NCBI GenBank assembly: GCA_964019055.1
Contig: OZ025214.1
Coordinates: 4,601,858-4,665,857 of the forward strand
Reading direction: 5' to 3'
Source of the DNA: Anthopleura xanthogrammica
Taxonomy: Eukaryota; Cnidaria; Anthozoa; Actiniaria; Actiniidae
Length of the DNA stretch: 64,000 nucleotides
A model generated the notes under the pieces. The model was not told where the DNA came from. It was given only the letters and a program-made list of their open reading frames with translations, and searched no databases. A program made the position numbers and the translations under genes. The number at the start of each line of letters is the position of its first letter. The stretch's first letter is position 1. Of the stretch, positions 60,901-64,000 are shown one piece after another.

Positions 60901-63362
60901 AAATCCAAATGTCAAAAATGAACATAGTTATAATTGCTATGCGTGATTTTATCTTGAAAATTCGAAAATTCTTTCACAAAGTCATCAAGTAATGAATTTG
61001 AAATTGCAGATCAATTAACACGTAGTTCTAAATCTCAAGACAGGTGACATCATTTTAATACTTATGCAAAATAAAATTGTTAATTTTTACTAGTATAAAC
61101 CTAAAAAAAGCAGTCATTTCTGAAGCACGCAGGCATAGACGCCATTCTGTCTCTTCCTCTCCATATCTATTTTTGTTCGAAAAAATAATTTTCCCTGTCA
61201 TCAGAAGTGGCCGTTAACAAGCACTTTCGATGATAACAAGTCGTACATCATTGTGTTTAACATGCAAATTGTCCAGCTTTTTCATTGCTTGTCTTTCCTA
61301 GATTATTCTCTCGATATCATTTATTGACTTAATCTTCCTCTCTCGTAACTATTTACGACTATTCGGTTTCCTTCCTTACTTGAAAGATAAACTGTCTTCT
61401 CTCTCGATGCAAGATTAAATTTGTTCTCATTAATAATAAAATTCCCACTGAAACTAAGACTACTTGAATGTCAGAGAGACAGCTGGCTACTGCATAGTAA
61501 AACCGTAAATTTAATTTCTAAACAAGATCAAAAGTGGTTTCTATAAAGATTGATAATTTATCAGACTATAAAGGAATATCTTGCCGGACATCCCGTTATT
61601 ACCTTTTCTAAGCTTTAACACTTCTTTCCTATACCAGCAGAGATTATCTCAACCGAAAAAAGTCAACGGAAGGTGTTCTACGGATTTTTCCTACTTTGTT
61701 TCATTAAAACAAGAGAAAGAATCACTCAAAACTAATTACTAGAAATCTATTTTAGTTTACCGTGTGGTTGGCTTTCTTGAAAGTCTTCTTACTTTGCGTG
61801 ATTTCCGTATTTATCGACGAAAAGTTCGTTTCTTGTTTTCCAGTCGAAGGGCGTATCCGTTCACAAGCTTTAGTGAGATCCGTTCAACAACCAATCACAG
61901 TCTATTTTCTTGCTTCTTAATGAGTATTTAGGTTTGAACTTAGTCATGTAGCTGATGTATAGAGGTCTAAGTGGAATGGATGTTAATGAAAACAGGATGT
62001 ATATATGTGAGTTTAGTTCATGTTTATATATGACCTAGGCTAGTGAATATTTCATAACAGTTCGCTTTGTAGCAGCCCTGGCACCAAGATGACCCGGTTA
62101 GCAGGTCGTTCAGGAAATTGAAGGAGAATATGTATAGCTCGCTCGCATCAAAATGTCAAGTGAATGCATAAATTATACCTCTGTGGCAAGTCAATCTATG
62201 TCGCTTCAGCCTCAAGTCACGTGATAATCACGTGTTAAGGGAGCAGTGAGGTACAACAAGAAATGATATACATAGAACAATCGAGAAAGATAGCTTTTTT
62301 CATTCAAAGAAGTCTTTTTGATTTGGAATAATAAATAACAACAGCTCGTAAAAGCTTTTTTCTCTCCATTCACAGTTTTGGTGTTGAGTTCCGGTTCTTC
62401 AAGTTTTCATTAACTTGACGCGATCAGATCAAAGAAAGCGACCTAATTATCTATTGTCCACCTAACGATAGGTCCATGAATCATAACTGCTCACCAGTCC
62501 GATATATGAGGCAAAAAAAACACACACATCACATTTGAACTGTGAATAGGCATAAAGCCAGCGATACTGGGTATAGGTAGAATAGACTGACACACGTGCC
62601 TCAAGGCTGATTAGGTTTAGGAAGTCCCACTTCCATTCTTTTAACAAACAACAGTTACATCTCGAACAGGAATGCCCTTCGGCAGAATACTGCATTAAAG
62701 TAGCGATTATTCCTCAAGTGCGACAATCTGAAGTTTAGAAAATCCGCCTGTTATGTCTCGAGGGATGTGCTGTTTCGGCAGGGTAGCTTAGTGTGTGAGG
62801 CTAGTCAAGTGCTAAGTAAAATATATATTGGGCTTACTATGGTGTGGTAATTGCGCCATGTCACGATATCTGGAGTGATTTGTTTTAGCATTAACGACGC
62901 GAAACCATAGAATCCTAGCGAGCAAGGGCGAATATTACTATTATGGAACCTTGAATAATGAATAAGATAAACAAAAAACATACATAGTAAAATAACCTTA
63001 ACACATTAGCGAAAAGAACAAATATAGAAAAGAAACGCAAAATTTACGCCCTTTTTGTAATCTAATCAATTCACTAACACGATTTTCTCCAGTAATAGCT
63101 TCCTTGCAGCAATAACGTTGTAGAAGAAAATTAGATGGATTAGTATAGCGCAATGGAAGGACTCCCTAATGAAGTACACTAAACCTAGCATTAAGAGCCA
63201 AAAAAGTCTTTAATCCGCTAGCCAATTTTATGAAAGGTATATGTGTAAGTGCTTTGCCAAATGGAATCCAAACCGAATGGGAAAATTTTTAAACGTATTA
63301 GAAAATAAGGTAACGTTTCAATTAAAGCTAAATGAATGAAAAAGAAAAAGAAATGAGATTAC
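57919..63362. other. Mostly no gene; decayed repeat and E-box pair
   Basis: If the minus-strand gene is real, this is its intron. Holds a half-perfect X-box-like GTTTCCAAGGAAAC (58050-58063), a pyrimidine tract (58950-59080), and a decayed tandem repeat at 59440-60230 (units with GAGAAA-AGGCAC and ending CTACAGCGCT, four or five times). Also an A-box-like TAGCTTAGTGTG near 62785. Confidence 0.4.
62218..62234. promoter_or_regulatory. Pair of perfect E-boxes (CACGTG) 11 bp apart
   Basis: CACGTG at 62218-62223 and 62229-62234, starts 11 bases apart, about one helical turn. bHLH factors bind such sites. No transcript start is placed nearby. Confidence 0.4.
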
Positions 63363-63443
63363 CTTTGTTTCTGATCCCTGCGCGAGAACCACCGATGTTG
63401 ACTTTCGATCTTTGGCACGAGTTAAAGCCGCGTTTCTTCCAAA
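63363..63443 (-). CDS. Candidate internal exon of an unrecognised minus-strand gene
   Basis: 81 nt. The minus strand has a strong pyrimidine tract ending CTTTTCTTTCAG, then the exon, then AAAG and a GTAATC donor. In phase 1 it reads W-K-K-R-G-F-N-S-C-Q-R-S-K-V-N-I-G-G-S then R-A-G-I-R-N-K. Phase 0 is also open (F-G-R-N-A-A-L-T-R). It is GC-richer than its flanks. Upstream exons would lie beyond the window. Confidence 0.4.
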
Positions 63444-63506
63444 CTGAAAGAAAAGAGAATAAAACAAATTCCTTGGCTAAATGGGCTTCAATGTAAATCG
63501 GGAAGA

Positions 63507-63590
63507 GTCGAGGTAATGGTTAACGCGAGAGTGTCACAAAGAACTCCCTAAACCGATAGGCTGGGTTCAAATCCGGTTAATGTTGGCTAT
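63507..63590 (+). repeat. tRNA-like (class II) sequence, probable SINE head
   Basis: TAATGGTTAACGCG resembles an A box, and GGTTCAAATCC (63564-63574) is a perfect B box, about 50 bases apart as in Ser/Leu-type tRNAs. Stems do not close well, so it is not called as a working tRNA. Confidence 0.5.
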
Positions 63591-64000
63591 TTCGGTATTA
63601 GTTGCACGAGCCGAATAATTGCTGATGTTTTGCACAAAGATGACAACTTACTTCCCTTAGAAGTTTCTACTCACGCGGATCAAGCTGCGGAAATTGGATA
63701 TAAAGCTTGCAAAATCAAGGTGATTGAGTGCGCGCTTTCTTTATGCTTTGGCGGTGAATCACCCAGTGAATAAGGCTAATTGAATACCTGTGGGGGTAAA
63801 TACTTCATAGACTATGCTTTTGCGTGTGTTTATACAAGGTTTTGTGATGATAATAGTAAAAAATCAATATATGAAGTATCTACCCTACCTGGTAGCCTGC
63901 ACACAGGATATTTCACAGACGCATTGTCAAACATGAAAGTTCGGTTCCTTTGATTAGAAAAACCTGAATCTGTCAATCGCGATTTTTACAGACCTTGGTT
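63591..64000. other. Right window edge, no gene seen
   Basis: AT-rich. A 33-base patch on the minus strand at about 63655-63690 has good splice-like ends but stops in every frame; it could only be a non-coding exon. Confidence 0.4.

Noticed and set aside
62777..62825. tRNA gene suggested by an A-box-like sequence
   Set aside because: No B box or closing stems follow.

Overview
The window is eukaryotic, AT-rich nuclear DNA from an early-branching marine metazoan. A cnidarian, most likely an anthozoan, fits best. The reasons are a long tandem array of F5/8 type C (discoidin) domains split by GT-AG introns, an intronless rhodopsin-type GPCR, many short foldback DNA elements, tRNA-derived SINE fragments, truncated non-LTR retrotransposon 3' ends and very abundant satellite DNA. 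The taxon is inferred from these traits; no marker gene is present.

Region 1 (1-33.1 kb, + strand) is one multi-exon gene that starts before the window. It encodes at least ten consecutive F5/8 C domains (D1 to D10 here). Each domain is normally built from exon A (about 305-329 nt) and exon B (136-145 nt). Modules are separated by phase-1 introns and divided internally by a phase-0 intron, so each module is symmetric (1-1) and can duplicate without a frame shift. D6 and D10 carry an extra intron inside exon A, at different positions and phases. No signal peptide or membrane segment is visible, so the N-terminus lies upstream. The 3' end is unresolved: either read-through to a stop at 33158-33160 or a further short exon near 34.57 kb. 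The product is probably a secreted or cell-surface adhesion or lectin-like protein.

Two introns of this gene are filled with satellite DNA. The D3/D4 intron (4.1-9.0 kb) holds 42/45-bp and 48-bp ATC-rich minisatellites. The D5 intron (10.6-23.0 kb, 12.4 kb) holds a 108/118-bp satellite with a palindromic core (10.7-18.0 kb), then a 21-bp satellite (18.2-21.5 kb), then decayed monomers of the first satellite (22.5-22.8 kb).

Region 2 (33-41 kb) contains retrotransposon ends, hAT-like MITEs, a 141-bp tandem repeat and a heptamer array between inverted arms. It ends with a complete intronless class A GPCR on the minus strand (40341-41405), which has a perfect CRE palindrome about 100 bp upstream of its start.

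Region 3 (41.5-64 kb) is mostly non-coding, with microsatellites, a triplicated foldback element, a decayed tandem array with a nested dispersed repeat, and SINE-like fragments. A possible minus-strand gene enters from the right edge, with one internal exon near 63.4 kb and two alternative terminal exons near 57.6-57.9 kb. This is tentative. For most of this region I see no supportable gene.
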